Assembly: GCF_001884735.1 (NCBI RefSeq)
Contig: NZ_MJAP01000034.1
Location: 1 to 64,000, forward strand
DNA length: 64,000 nucleotides
Origin: Natronohydrobacter thiooxidans
GTDB lineage: Bacteria; Pseudomonadota; Alphaproteobacteria; Rhodobacterales; Rhodobacteraceae
Direction: 5' to 3'
The notes beneath the pieces are model-generated. The model was given only the letters and a program-made list of their open reading frames with translations, made no database searches and was not told the DNA's origin. Below, in pieces: positions 35,736 through 44,832 of this stretch (within the stretch, counting starts at the first letter, position 1; every line of letters begins with the position of its first letter). The position numbers were made by a program, and so were the translations under genes.

Positions 35736-36334
35736 GACAGGCCATGCTGAAACTGGAAGTGTTCGAGACGGCGCCGGACGAGTCTGAGACCGTGGTTCTG
35801 GATGCCAAACAGGCGGAAAAGCTGCGCGAAACTGCCTTTGAACAGGGCTATGCCGCTGGCTGGCAGGATGCGCTGGAATATATGCGCAACGAGGATGCAA
35901 TGCGCCGCATCGCCGCCGAGGAAGCCCTGCAGCGCATCAGCTTCACCTATACCGAAGCGCATGCGGGGCTGCAGGGCAGCTTTCTGGCCCTGACCGAGGC
36001 CATGCTGGCGCGCGTGTTGCCAGAGGCGATGCGTCATGCCTTGCCCGCCTGCCTGCGCGACGAACTGGTGGAACTGGTCGCGCAGAATACGCGGCTGCCG
36101 GTCCGTCTGCGCTGCGCTCCCGATGCCCGCGCGACGCTGGAGCCGGTTCTGGCCTCACTGCCGGACCTGGCGGTCGAACTCGTTCCAGAGCCAAGTTTCA
36201 CGGATGCGCAGGTCGCACTGGCGCTGGGCGCGCAGGAACGCATGATTGACCTCGATGGCCTGCTGGCCCGGATGCGCGAGATTTTCGCCGAAGCGGTGCA
36301 ACGACAGTCAGATAAGGAGACAGCGCATGGATGA
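35732..36334 (+). CDS. fliH: FliH-like flagellar export regulator
   Basis: A 200-residue protein in the FliH position. It contains the GxxxG-type stretch AFEQGYAAGWQDALEYMRN near residue 35 and a helical middle followed by a C-terminal domain (ALPACLRDELVELVAQN, LELVPEPSFTDAQVALAL-like VELVPEPSFTDAQVALALG). FliH tethers the FliI ATPase to the FliN ring. Sequence similarity is weak, so the name rests mainly on operon position and layout. The start ATG overlaps fliF and the end overlaps fliN by 8 bp. Confidence 0.72.
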   Translation: MRQAMLKLEVFETAPDESETVVLDAKQAEKLRETAFEQGYAAGWQDALEYMRNEDAMRRIAAEEALQRISFTYTEAHAGLQGSFLALTEAMLARVLPEAMRHALPACLRDELVELVAQNTRLPVRLRCAPDARATLEPVLASLPDLAVELVPEPSFTDAQVALALGAQERMIDLDGLLARMREIFAEAVQRQSDKETAHG

Positions 36335-36599
36335 CAGCGATCTGGCCAGCGGGATTCTCAATCAGGTGCCGATCGAGATCAGCATTTCGGTGGGCCGCGC
36401 CCGCCCGCTGGTGCGCGATCTGGTCAGGCTGAAGCGCGACTCGGTGCTGGCTCTGGACCGCCGCGTCGAGGATCCGGTGGAACTCTTCATCGGCGACAAG
36501 CTGATCGCACGCGGCCAGTTGCAGGAGCTGGAGGGCGAACAGGCCGGATATCTTGGCGTGCGCCTGACCGAGATCATTGATCTGCGCGAAGCGCTCTGA
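36327..36599 (+). CDS. fliN: Flagellar motor switch protein FliN
   Basis: A 90-residue FliN/SpoA-domain protein (VPIEISISVGRARPLVRDLVRL, LDRRVEDPVELFIGDKLIARGQL, LGVRLTEIID). FliN forms the distal C-ring and docks FliH. The start at 36327 is fixed by AAGGAG 7 nt upstream and the SpoA domain fills the protein, so it lacks the variable N-terminus of longer FliN. fliP begins 3 bp after it. Confidence 0.92.
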   Translation: MDDSDLASGILNQVPIEISISVGRARPLVRDLVRLKRDSVLALDRRVEDPVELFIGDKLIARGQLQELEGEQAGYLGVRLTEIIDLREAL

Positions 36600-36602
36600 G
36601 AC

Positions 36603-37331
36603 ATGATGCGGCGCGCGGCGGTTCTGGCCCTGTTCATCCTGCTGACCGGCGCGCTGGGCGCGCAGGCGCAGGAGATCACGCTGGATTTCGGCGATCAGGG
36701 CGCGCTGAGCGTCCGCACGGTCCAGCTGCTGATCCTGTTCACGCTCCTCAGCCTTGTACCGGGCCTGCTGGTCATGGTCACTTGCTTTCCCTTCATCGTG
36801 ACCGTGCTTGCGATCCTGCGTCAGGCCATGGGGCTGATGCAGTCGCCGCCCAATATGCTGATCGTGTCGCTCGCGCTGTTCCTGACCTATTTTGTCATGG
36901 AACCGGTCTTTGTCGCCGCCTGGGAAAACGGCGTCGCGCCGCTCAATGACGGCACGCTCGGGATTGACGCGGCTTTCGTGCAGATCATGGACCCGTTCCG
37001 CCATTTCATGGCTGCGCGCATCGATCCCGCAACCTATGAGAGCCTGTCGGCCCTGCGCCCGGGCGTGGAGCCGGTCCTGTCGCCCGAGGCACCGCTGTCG
37101 GTGCTGGTCCCGTCCTTCATGCTCAGCGAAGTGACCCGCGCCTTCCAGATCGGGTTTCTGATCTTCCTTCCCTTCCTGATCATCGATCTGGTGGTGGCGG
37201 CTGTGCTCATGTCGATGGGCATGATGATGGTGCCACCCGCCATCGTCTCGCTGCCCTTCAAGCTGTCGTTCTTCGTCATCGCCGATGGCTGGCGGCTGGT
37301 CTCGGAAGCGCTGGTGCGCAGCTATTTCTGA
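36603..37331 (+). CDS. fliP: Flagellar type III export channel protein FliP
   Basis: A 242-residue FliP with cleavable signal (MMRRAAVLALFILLTGALGAQA) and conserved core: TLLSLVPGLLVMVTCFPFIVTVLAILR, QSPPNMLIVSLALFLTYFVM, PSFMLSEVTRAFQIGFLIFLPFLIIDLVVAA and the signature SMGMMMVPPAIVSLPFKL. Five FliP subunits form the export gate with FliQ and FliR, which are not in this window. Last gene of the fliF-fliH-fliN-fliP run; a strong hairpin follows. Confidence 0.96.
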   Translation: MMRRAAVLALFILLTGALGAQAQEITLDFGDQGALSVRTVQLLILFTLLSLVPGLLVMVTCFPFIVTVLAILRQAMGLMQSPPNMLIVSLALFLTYFVMEPVFVAAWENGVAPLNDGTLGIDAAFVQIMDPFRHFMAARIDPATYESLSALRPGVEPVLSPEAPLSVLVPSFMLSEVTRAFQIGFLIFLPFLIIDLVVAAVLMSMGMMMVPPAIVSLPFKLSFFVIADGWRLVSEALVRSYF

Positions 37332-37358
37332 CAGAACGGGTAAAGCGGCTAGCAGCGT

Positions 37359-37388
37359 CGGCGCAGGGGGGCGATGCCCCCTGCGCCG
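37359..37388. terminator. Hairpin between convergent fliP and pyc
   Basis: 12-bp perfect stem CGGCGCAGGGGG-type (37359-37370 with 37377-37388) and a 6-nt loop. No T-tract, but the position between convergent stops suggests termination. Confidence 0.6.
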
Positions 37389-37397
37389 GCCCTTCCC

Positions 37398-40300
37398 TCA
37401 GCTTTCCAGCTCGATCAGCAGATCTTTGGCCTCGATCTGCGCGCCGGGCTGGACATGCACCGCCTTCACCACCGCCGCGCGCTCGGCATGCAGGCCGGTT
37501 TCCATCTTCATCGCCTCGATGGTCAAGAGCAGATCGCCCGGATTGACCTTCGCGCCCACAGAGACCGCGACCGAGGCCACCGAGCCCGGCATCGGTGCTC
37601 CCAGATGATCGGGATTCGCGGCATCCGCTTTCGCCCGCTGCGCGGTCTTGGCCTTGACCTGACGATTGGGCACGCGGATCGTGCGCGGCTGGCCGTTCAG
37701 CTCGAAAAACACTTTCACATCGCCCTCATCCGTGGTCTCGCCCACAGTGATCATGCGGATTTCCAGTGTCTTGCCGGGGTCGATCTCGGCGGAAATCTCC
37801 TCGCCCGGCTCCATCCCGTAAAAGAAGGTGCGCGTGGGCAGGGTGCGGACCGGACCATAGACCCGGTGGCGGCCCATATAGTCCAGAAACACTTTCGGAT
37901 ACATCAGATAGCCGTTCAGATCCTCGTCATCGACCTTGAACCCGTCCAGATCCGCGATCAGTTTCACCCGAGTCGCCTCCAGATCGACCGGCTCCAGATG
38001 CTTGCCGGGGCGCTCGGTCAGCGGCGTCTCGCCTTTCAGCACCTTGCGCAGCAGACCCTCGGGCCAGCCCCCCGGCGGTTGACCAAGATTGCCGCGCAGC
38101 ATGTCGATCACGCTGTCGGGAAAGCTTACCTCGCGCTCCGGGTTCTCGACATCGGCGCGGCTCAGCCCCTGACTGACCATCATCAGCGCCATGTCGCCCA
38201 CCACTTTCGACGAGGGCGTGACCTTCACGATATCGCCGAACATCATGTTCACATCGGCATAGGTCCGCGCGATCTCGGGCCAGCGATCCTCCAGCCCCAT
38301 CGAACGCGCCTGCGCCTTCAGGTTGGTGAACTGCCCGCCCGGCATCTCATGCAGATAGACCTCCGAGGACGGCGCCTGCTGCGCCGATTCAAAGGCGGCA
38401 TAATGCTGGCGCACTTCCTCCCAATAATCCGAAATCTTGCGGATCGCGGCCATATCAAGCCCGGTATCGCGCTCGGTGAACCGCAGCGCCTCGACGATGG
38501 ATCCCAGCGTCGGCTGCGAGGTATTGCCCGAAAGCGCATCCATCGCCGCATCCGCCGCATCCACCCCGGCCTCTGCCGCAGCAAGGATCGTGGCCCCGGC
38601 AATCCCGCCAGTGTCATGCGTGTGGAAATGGATCGGCAGGCCGACCTCTTCCTTCAGCGCCTTGATCAGCAGCCGTGCAGAGGCAGGCTTGAGCAGCCCC
38701 GCCATATCCTTCAGACCCAGCACATGCGCACCGGCATCGCGCAGAGCCTTGCCCATCTCGACATAGTATTTCAGGTCGTATTTCGCCCGATCCGGGTTCA
38801 GGATGTCGCCGGTATAGCAGATCGTCCCCTCGCAGACCTTGTTCGCCTCGATCACCGCATCCATGGCGACGCGCATGTTCTCGACCCAGTTCAGACTGTC
38901 AAAGACGCGGAAGACATCGACCCCGGTCTCGGCGGCCTGACGCACGAAGAACTGCACCACATTGTCGGGGTAATTCGTATAGCCCACCCCGTTTGACGCG
39001 CGCAGCAGCATCTGCGTCATCAGATTGGGCATGCGCGCGCGCAGGTCGCGCAAACGCTGCCAGGGGCATTCCTGCAAGAAGCGGTAGGCCACATCAAATG
39101 TGGCCCCGCCCCAGCATTCGACGCTGAAGAGTTGCGGCAACATCTGCGCATAGGCAGGTGCCACGCGGATCATGTCCACCGAACGCATCCGTGTCGCCAG
39201 CAGCGACTGATGCGCATCGCGCATGGTCGTGTCGGTCAGGAGCAGCCGTTTTTCGGCCGCCATCCAGTCCGCCACGGCCTGCGGTCCCTGCTCATCAAGG
39301 ATCTGCTTGGCCCCGCGCGGCACTTCGCCCGAAACCTTGGGCGCAACGGGGGTGCGGATCCCGGCAGGCGGCAGCGCGCGACCGGCGGTTTCCGGATGCC
39401 CGTTCACCGTGATATCCGCGATATAGGTCAGGATCTTCGTCGCCCGGTCCCGCCGTTTGCGGAAATTGAACAGCTCTTCGGTCGTGTCGATGAACTTGGT
39501 CGAATAGCTCATATCCCGGAAGGTCGGGTGCTTGAGCAGGTTGATCACGAAATCCAGATTCGTGCTGACCCCGCGAATACGGAATTCGCGCAGCGCCCGG
39601 TCCATACGGGTGATCGATTCCTCGGCAGTGGGGGCCCAGGCCGTCACCTTGACCAGAAGCGAGTCATAATAGCGCGTGATCACCCCGCCCGCATAGGCCG
39701 TGCCGCCGTCCAGCCGGATACCCATGCCGGTCGCCGAGCGATAGGCGGTCAGCCGCCCGTAATCGGGGATGAAATTGTTCAGCGGATCCTCGGTCGTCAC
39801 CCGGCATTGCACCGCATGGCCGGTTAGCGTGACATCGCCCTGACTTGGCGTGCCGGTGGCCTGCGACAGCAGCGCCCCTTCGGCAATGCGGATCTGCGCC
39901 TTGACGATATCAATACCGGTCACTTCCTCGGTGACCGTATGTTCCACCTGAACCCGTGGATTGACCTCGATGAAGTAGAATTTCTCTTCATCCATATCCA
40001 TCAGGAACTCGACCGTTCCGGCATTCTGATAACCGACCGAGCGCCCGATTTTCAGCGCCAGTTCGCAGACCTCTGCGCGCTGCTCCGGGCTCAGATAGGG
40101 GGCGGGCGCGCGCTCGACGACTTTCTGGTTGCGCCGCTGCACAGTGCAATCGCGCTCATAGAGATGATAGAGATTGCCATGGGTATCGCCCAGAAGCTGC
40201 ACCTCGACATGGCGCGCGCGCTGGATCATCTTCTCCAGATAGCCCTCGCCATTGCCAAACGCCGCCTCGGCCTCGCGCCGACCCTCGCGCACCTTGGTTT

Positions 40301-40841
40301 CCAGCTCTTCCGGGCCTAGGATCGGGCGCATGCCGCGCCCGCCGCCGCCATGGCTGGCTTTCAGCATCAGCGGATAGCCGATCTCCCCGGCCATCCTGCG
40401 GGCGGCATCCATATCCTCGCCCAGCACCTCGGTCGCGGGAATAACCGGAACGCCCGCCTCGATGGCGACCTGCCGTGCGCTGGCCTTGTCGCCAAGTGCG
40501 CGCATGGTCTCGGCCTTGGGGCCGATAAAGGTGATCCCGTTCGCCACACAGGCATCCACCAGTGCGGGGTTTTCCGACAACAGCCCATAGCCCGGATGGA
40601 TCGCATCCGCGCCCGAGGCTTTGGCGACACGAATGATCTCGTCAATCGACAGATAGGCCGCCACCGGTCCCAGCCCTTCGCCGATGCGGTAAGCCTCGTC
40701 TGCCTTGAACCGGTGCAGACCGAGCTTGTCCTCTTCCGCATAGACCGCGACGGTGCGTTTTCCGAGTTCATTGGCAGCACGCATGATGCGGATGGCGATC
40801 TCGCCACGGTTCGCAACAAGGATCTTCTTGAAGTCGGCCAT
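37398..40841 (-). CDS. pyc: Pyruvate carboxylase
   Basis: A 1147-residue single-chain pyruvate carboxylase that makes oxaloacetate from pyruvate and bicarbonate. Domains in order: biotin carboxylase (KKILVANRGEIAIRI at start, ATP-grasp KASHGGGGRGMR), carboxyltransferase (LLLTDTTMRDAHQSLLATRMR; FHTHDTGGIA), and C-terminal biotin carrier with biotinyl-Lys in the AMKMETG motif. Length fits the family. It lies 76 bp after the lactate-dehydrogenase-like gene on the same strand, consistent with lactate to pyruvate to oxaloacetate flow. Confidence 0.97.
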   Translation of the reverse strand: MADFKKILVANRGEIAIRIMRAANELGKRTVAVYAEEDKLGLHRFKADEAYRIGEGLGPVAAYLSIDEIIRVAKASGADAIHPGYGLLSENPALVDACVANGITFIGPKAETMRALGDKASARQVAIEAGVPVIPATEVLGEDMDAARRMAGEIGYPLMLKASHGGGGRGMRPILGPEELETKVREGRREAEAAFGNGEGYLEKMIQRARHVEVQLLGDTHGNLYHLYERDCTVQRRNQKVVERAPAPYLSPEQRAEVCELALKIGRSVGYQNAGTVEFLMDMDEEKFYFIEVNPRVQVEHTVTEEVTGIDIVKAQIRIAEGALLSQATGTPSQGDVTLTGHAVQCRVTTEDPLNNFIPDYGRLTAYRSATGMGIRLDGGTAYAGGVITRYYDSLLVKVTAWAPTAEESITRMDRALREFRIRGVSTNLDFVINLLKHPTFRDMSYSTKFIDTTEELFNFRKRRDRATKILTYIADITVNGHPETAGRALPPAGIRTPVAPKVSGEVPRGAKQILDEQGPQAVADWMAAEKRLLLTDTTMRDAHQSLLATRMRSVDMIRVAPAYAQMLPQLFSVECWGGATFDVAYRFLQECPWQRLRDLRARMPNLMTQMLLRASNGVGYTNYPDNVVQFFVRQAAETGVDVFRVFDSLNWVENMRVAMDAVIEANKVCEGTICYTGDILNPDRAKYDLKYYVEMGKALRDAGAHVLGLKDMAGLLKPASARLLIKALKEEVGLPIHFHTHDTGGIAGATILAAAEAGVDAADAAMDALSGNTSQPTLGSIVEALRFTERDTGLDMAAIRKISDYWEEVRQHYAAFESAQQAPSSEVYLHEMPGGQFTNLKAQARSMGLEDRWPEIARTYADVNMMFGDIVKVTPSSKVVGDMALMMVSQGLSRADVENPEREVSFPDSVIDMLRGNLGQPPGGWPEGLLRKVLKGETPLTERPGKHLEPVDLEATRVKLIADLDGFKVDDEDLNGYLMYPKVFLDYMGRHRVYGPVRTLPTRTFFYGMEPGEEISAEIDPGKTLEIRMITVGETTDEGDVKVFFELNGQPRTIRVPNRQVKAKTAQRAKADAANPDHLGAPMPGSVASVAVSVGAKVNPGDLLLTIEAMKMETGLHAERAAVVKAVHVQPGAQIEAKDLLIELES

Positions 40842-40917
40842 TCAGTTCCCCCGGTCTGGATTCGGCGTATATTGGTCAGTTTTCTAGGCCGATTTCTGCA
40901 CTGCAGTAAAGTGCTTG

Positions 40918-42090
40918 TTAGATTTCGTTAGAATTGGGCCCCAGTTTGCCGCCATCCAACAGCCGCGTTCCTGCCTGCGCAAGCCGGTTCACGCCCAACT
41001 GGACCATATTCGCGACAAGGTCATCGCGCAGCAACCGCGCCAGATGGGTTGCGCCGGTTTCTCCAAGCGCGCCAAGGGCATGATGCCATCCCCGCCCCAG
41101 CATCGTGAAATCCGCGCCACAGGCCAGCGCCCGCAAGACATCGAGGCCCGATTCGATACCACCATCATAGATCAGCGGCATATCCGGCCCCAGTGCCGCG
41201 CGGATTTGTCTCAGGGCCGACAGCCCGTCCGGGGCCCCGTCGAACTGCCGCCCGCCATGGTTTGACACCCAAAGCGCATCTGCCCCGGCGTCGCGCAGCC
41301 GCGTAGCATCCTGCGCATCCAGCACGCCCTTGATCACCAATGGCCCGTCCCACAGATCGCGCACCGCGCGCAGATAGTCCCAGTCCGGCGCCGCGCGCAG
41401 CAGATAGCCCGGATGCGCGGTCGAGGGCGCATTGCCGTCGAGCCTGAGATAGTCCTCCATCAGCCGCAGGCGCGGCGTGCCATGGCGCAATGTCCCCAAT
41501 GCCCAGGACGGGCGGCGCGCGATCTGCCACAGCATGGAGGGCGTCAGTTTCGGCGGGATCGACAATTGCGCGCGCAACTGCCGCTCGCGGCGCGACGGGC
41601 CCGGCAGATCGACCGTCAGCACCAGCACCCCGAACCCGGCCTTGCGCGCGCGTGACAGGATATCGGCACGGATGGCCGGGTCTTTCGGCGGGTAGAGCTG
41701 GAACCAGCCCATATCGCCTGCAATCGGGCCGATCTCTTCGGGCAGGCGGGTGGCGACCGTGCTCAGGCAATAGGGCAGGCGGGTGGCCTGCGCCATGCGC
41801 GCCAGCGCCGCCTCTGCCCCCGGCCAGATCAGCCCCGACATGCCCACAGGCGCGATGCCAATGGGCATCGCATAATCCCGCCCCAGAAAATGCGTGGTCA
41901 GATCGGGCGTGACCGGGCCGCGCAGGATCGACGGACAGAACAGCACCGCATCCAGCGCCGCCCGGTTGCGGCGCATGACCGACTCGGTCCCGGTGGCGCT
42001 GTCCAGATATTCCCAGACAAACCACGGCAGGCGCCGCTTGCAGGCGGTTTTCAGATCTGACAGGGCAGGGTAGCGCAGATCAGGGGTCAT
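40918..42090 (-). CDS. lldD: FMN-dependent alpha-hydroxy-acid dehydrogenase (L-lactate dehydrogenase type)
   Basis: A 390-residue FMN-dependent 2-hydroxyacid oxidase-family enzyme. Visible landmarks are YLDSATGTE at the N-terminus, IAPVGMSGLIWPGAE, LSTVATRLPEEI, LTVDLPGPSRRERQLR, active-site VSNHGGRQFDGAP and phosphate-binding YDGGIESGLDVLRALACGA. The usual substrate of the LldD group is L-lactate with quinone as acceptor; other 2-hydroxy acids are possible. The start at 42090 removes an unlikely Arg-rich 50-residue extension. Confidence 0.86.
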   Translation of the reverse strand: MTPDLRYPALSDLKTACKRRLPWFVWEYLDSATGTESVMRRNRAALDAVLFCPSILRGPVTPDLTTHFLGRDYAMPIGIAPVGMSGLIWPGAEAALARMAQATRLPYCLSTVATRLPEEIGPIAGDMGWFQLYPPKDPAIRADILSRARKAGFGVLVLTVDLPGPSRRERQLRAQLSIPPKLTPSMLWQIARRPSWALGTLRHGTPRLRLMEDYLRLDGNAPSTAHPGYLLRAAPDWDYLRAVRDLWDGPLVIKGVLDAQDATRLRDAGADALWVSNHGGRQFDGAPDGLSALRQIRAALGPDMPLIYDGGIESGLDVLRALACGADFTMLGRGWHHALGALGETGATHLARLLRDDLVANMVQLGVNRLAQAGTRLLDGGKLGPNSNEI

Positions 42091-42196
42091 GCAGCGACTA
42101 TACCGGGGGTGCTGCGCTTGCCAATGCGTGTTTCTCGCGGGAACTTTTGCGGAACACCGCTTTCCCTTGCGCGATGCCCGCGTTAGGATGCGGCGC

Positions 42197-44566
42197 ATGA
42201 GTGATTTCAACACCGATCTGCCGCTTTCCGCCCGCGCCATGGCCGCGCGTCCCGCGCCCTATCTTGACGGGCTGAACCCCGCCCAGCGACAGGCGGTCGA
42301 GACGCTGGATGGCCCTGTGCTGATGCTGGCAGGCGCGGGCACGGGCAAGACCAAGGCGCTGACCGCGCGTATCGCGCATCTGCTGACGACCGGCCGCGCC
42401 TATCCGTCGGGCATCCTTGCCGTGACCTTTACCAACAAGGCCGCGCGCGAGATGAAATTGCGCGTGGGCGCCTATCTGGGCGAGGCGGTCGAGGGCATGC
42501 CATGGCTGGGCACTTTCCATTCGATCAGCGCGAAACTGCTGCGCCGCCATGCCGAACTGGTCGGGCTGAAATCAAGTTTCACCATTCTCGACACAGACGA
42601 CCAGATCCGCCTGCTCAAGCAACTGATCGCGGCCTCCAATATCGACGAAAAACGCTGGCCCGCGCGGCTTCTCGCCTCGATCATCGACCAGTGGAAGAAC
42701 CGCGCATGGCGGCCCGATCAGGTGCCCTCGTCCGAAGCCAGCGCCTTCAACAATCGCGGCACCGAGCTTTATGCGCAGTATCAGGACCGGCTGAAAACCC
42801 TGAACGCCTGCGATTTCGGCGATCTGCTGCTGCATTGCGTGACGATCTTCCGAGAGCATCCCGACATTCTGGAAAGCTATCAGCAACGTTTTCGCTATAT
42901 TCTGGTGGACGAGTATCAGGACACTAATGTCGCGCAATATCTCTGGCTGCGGCTGCTGGCCGATGGCCACAAGAATATCTGCTGCGTCGGCGATGATGAC
43001 CAGTCGATCTATGGCTGGCGCGGCGCGGAAGTGGGCAATATCCTGCGCTTTGAACGCGATTTTCCCGGCGCGACCGTGGTGCGGCTGGAACAGAATTACC
43101 GCTCCACCCCGCATATTCTGGCCGCCGCCTCGCAGGTGATCGCGGGCAATGAGGACCGGCTGGGCAAGACGCTCTGGACCGAGGCGCGCGAGGGCGAAAA
43201 GGTCCGGCTGATCGGCCATTGGGATGGCGAGGAAGAAGCGCGCTGGATCGGCGAGCAGATCGAGGATCTGCAACGCGGCACACGCGGCTTGCAGCCCTTC
43301 AGTCTGGACCAGATGGCAATTCTGGTGCGCGCCAGCCACCAGATGCGCGCGTTTGAGGACCGGTTTCTGACCATCGGCCTGCCCTATCGCGTCATCGGTG
43401 GCCCGCGTTTCTATGAACGGATGGAGATTCGCGACGCGCTCGCCTATTTCCGCCTTGCCGTCAGCCCGGGCGATGATCTGGCCTTTGAGCGGATCGTGAA
43501 CACCCCCAAACGCGGCCTTGGCGACAAGGCCCAGCAGACGATCCAGCGCATCGCCCGCGCCAATGACCTGCCGCTTGTCGCAGGCGCGGCCTTGGCACTG
43601 GAACAGGGCGAGATCAAGGGCAAGGGCGCAGGCCAGTTGCGCGCGCTGATCGAGGGCATCGCCCGCTGGCACAGCCAGATCGGCACGACCGGCCCGGCCG
43701 AGGCCGAGGATGACCTGATCGAAGTGATCCGCCCCGAGGGCGCGGCCACCAACCATATCGAACTGGCCGAGCAGATTCTCGAAGAGTCGGGCTATACCGA
43801 GATGTGGCTGAACGACAAGACACCCGAAGCGCCGGGGCGGCTCGACAACCTCAAGGAACTGATCAAGGCGCTGGAATCCTTCGAGAACCTGCAAGGGTTT
43901 CTCGAACATATCGCGCTGATCATGGACAATGATTCTGATGCGGGCGAGGCCAAGGTCAGCATCATGACCCTGCATGGCGCCAAGGGTCTGGAATTTCCCG
44001 CAGTCTTTCTGCCGGGATGGGAGGACGGGCTGTTCCCCTCGCAGCGCTCGATGGACGAATCTGGCCTCAAGGGGCTGGAGGAAGAGCGCCGCCTTGCCTA
44101 TGTCGGCATCACCCGAGCCGAGCAGCTTTGCACCATCAGCTTCGCCGCGAATCGCCGCGTCTACGGGCAATGGCAGTCGCAAATGCCCTCGCGTTTCGTC
44201 GATGAACTGCCGGGGCAGCATGTCGAGGTGCTGACGCCGCCGGGCCTCTATGGCGGCGGAATTCCGGCGGCCAGTACCGTCGAGACCCGCGCCGAGCGCG
44301 CCGATGTCTATAATTCCCCCGGCTGGCGTCGTCTGCAGGCCGCCAATGCCCGCCCGGCCAGCGCGCCGCGCGAAAAGGTCATAGAGGGCAGCGCCGCCCC
44401 GGCATTCGAGATCGGCGCGCGGGTGTTCCACCAGAAATTCGGCTATGGCAGCGTGTCCGCAGTCGAAGGCGACAAGCTGTTCATCGAATTCGAGAAATCG
44501 GGATCACGTCATATCGTGGCGAAATTCGTCGTGCCCGCCGCGCAGGCCGATGACGTGCCGTTCTGA
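42197..44566 (+). CDS. uvrD: UvrD/PcrA-family DNA helicase
   Basis: A 789-residue superfamily 1A helicase: LNPAQRQAVETLDGP Q-motif, Walker A AGAGTGKT (45-52), VDEYQDTN Walker B, GDDDQSIYGWRGAE motif III, EQNYRSTPHILAAA motif IV, MTLHGAKGLEFPAVFLPG motif V and EERRLAYVGITRAE motif VI. A C-terminal tudor-like segment (ARVFHQKFGYGSVSAVEGDKL) binds RNA polymerase in PcrA/UvrD. It acts in nucleotide excision and mismatch repair. It faces the CcsR array, with 36 bp between its stop and the last hairpin. Confidence 0.95.
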   Translation: MSDFNTDLPLSARAMAARPAPYLDGLNPAQRQAVETLDGPVLMLAGAGTGKTKALTARIAHLLTTGRAYPSGILAVTFTNKAAREMKLRVGAYLGEAVEGMPWLGTFHSISAKLLRRHAELVGLKSSFTILDTDDQIRLLKQLIAASNIDEKRWPARLLASIIDQWKNRAWRPDQVPSSEASAFNNRGTELYAQYQDRLKTLNACDFGDLLLHCVTIFREHPDILESYQQRFRYILVDEYQDTNVAQYLWLRLLADGHKNICCVGDDDQSIYGWRGAEVGNILRFERDFPGATVVRLEQNYRSTPHILAAASQVIAGNEDRLGKTLWTEAREGEKVRLIGHWDGEEEARWIGEQIEDLQRGTRGLQPFSLDQMAILVRASHQMRAFEDRFLTIGLPYRVIGGPRFYERMEIRDALAYFRLAVSPGDDLAFERIVNTPKRGLGDKAQQTIQRIARANDLPLVAGAALALEQGEIKGKGAGQLRALIEGIARWHSQIGTTGPAEAEDDLIEVIRPEGAATNHIELAEQILEESGYTEMWLNDKTPEAPGRLDNLKELIKALESFENLQGFLEHIALIMDNDSDAGEAKVSIMTLHGAKGLEFPAVFLPGWEDGLFPSQRSMDESGLKGLEEERRLAYVGITRAEQLCTISFAANRRVYGQWQSQMPSRFVDELPGQHVEVLTPPGLYGGGIPAASTVETRAERADVYNSPGWRRLQAANARPASAPREKVIEGSAAPAFEIGARVFHQKFGYGSVSAVEGDKLFIEFEKSGSRHIVAKFVVPAAQADDVPF

Positions 44567-44590
44567 CCCGGCGTCATCAACGCAACATCT

Positions 44591-44638
44591 GAAAAAGAAA
44601 AAGGCGACAGTCCCAGGGAGGAGGAGGGGACTGCCGCC
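44591..44638 (-). terminator. Operon terminator formed by last CcsR hairpin
   Basis: On the minus strand hairpin A (GGCGGCAGTCCCC...GGGACTGTCGCC) is followed by TTTTTCTTTTTC, a classical intrinsic terminator. The hairpin carries the conserved sRNA loop, so the element has two roles. Confidence 0.85.
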
Positions 44639-44679
44639 GATTTTGCAAGACCCCAGGGAGGAGGAGGGGGCCTTTGCAA
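44603..44679 (-). ncRNA. CcsR-like sRNA unit 3 (hairpins A and B)
   Basis: Hairpin B (44643-44679) and hairpin A (44603-44638) are 4 bp apart. Each has the 12-nt loop CTCCTCCTCCCT on the minus strand. Hairpin A: 11 bp of stem with one A-C mismatch. Hairpin B: TTGCAA end stem plus CCCC/GGGG inner stem with a small internal loop. Hairpin A is followed by T5CT5 and so also terminates the operon. The loop matches the CCUCCUCCC motif of Rhodobacter sphaeroides CcsR RNAs. Confidence 0.85.
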
Positions 44680-44710
44680 CTGTGAAGGGCCCTGTGGACC
44701 CTTTATTCTC

Positions 44711-44786
44711 GGAACCTCGGGCCAGGGAGGAGGAGGGCCCGATGGTTCCAACGTGCGCTCTCAGGGAGGAGGAGGAGAGCGACGTT
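44711..44786 (-). ncRNA. CcsR-like sRNA unit 2 (hairpins C and D)
   Basis: Hairpin D (44750-44786, 12 bp, bulged G) abuts hairpin C (44711-44749, 13 bp, bulged T) with no gap. Both loops are CTCCTCCTCCCT on the minus strand. Stem sequences (GAGAGCG / GGCCCGA cores) are unrelated to each other and to the other units, yet pair fully. A 31-nt linker separates it from unit 3 and 46 nt from unit 1. Confidence 0.85.
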
Positions 44787-44832
44787 TCCTGACCGGCTTC
44801 CAGCACTTTCGCGCGCCTTGCCCGGAATTTTG

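Noticed and set aside
34113..35900. 595-residue open frame antisense to fliF
   Set aside because: Shadow of fliF; composition and absence of domains speak against coding.
44504..44806. Serine-rich 100-residue open frame on the minus strand
   Set aside because: It is only a translation of the repeated CTCCTCC loops and has no ribosome site or codon pattern.
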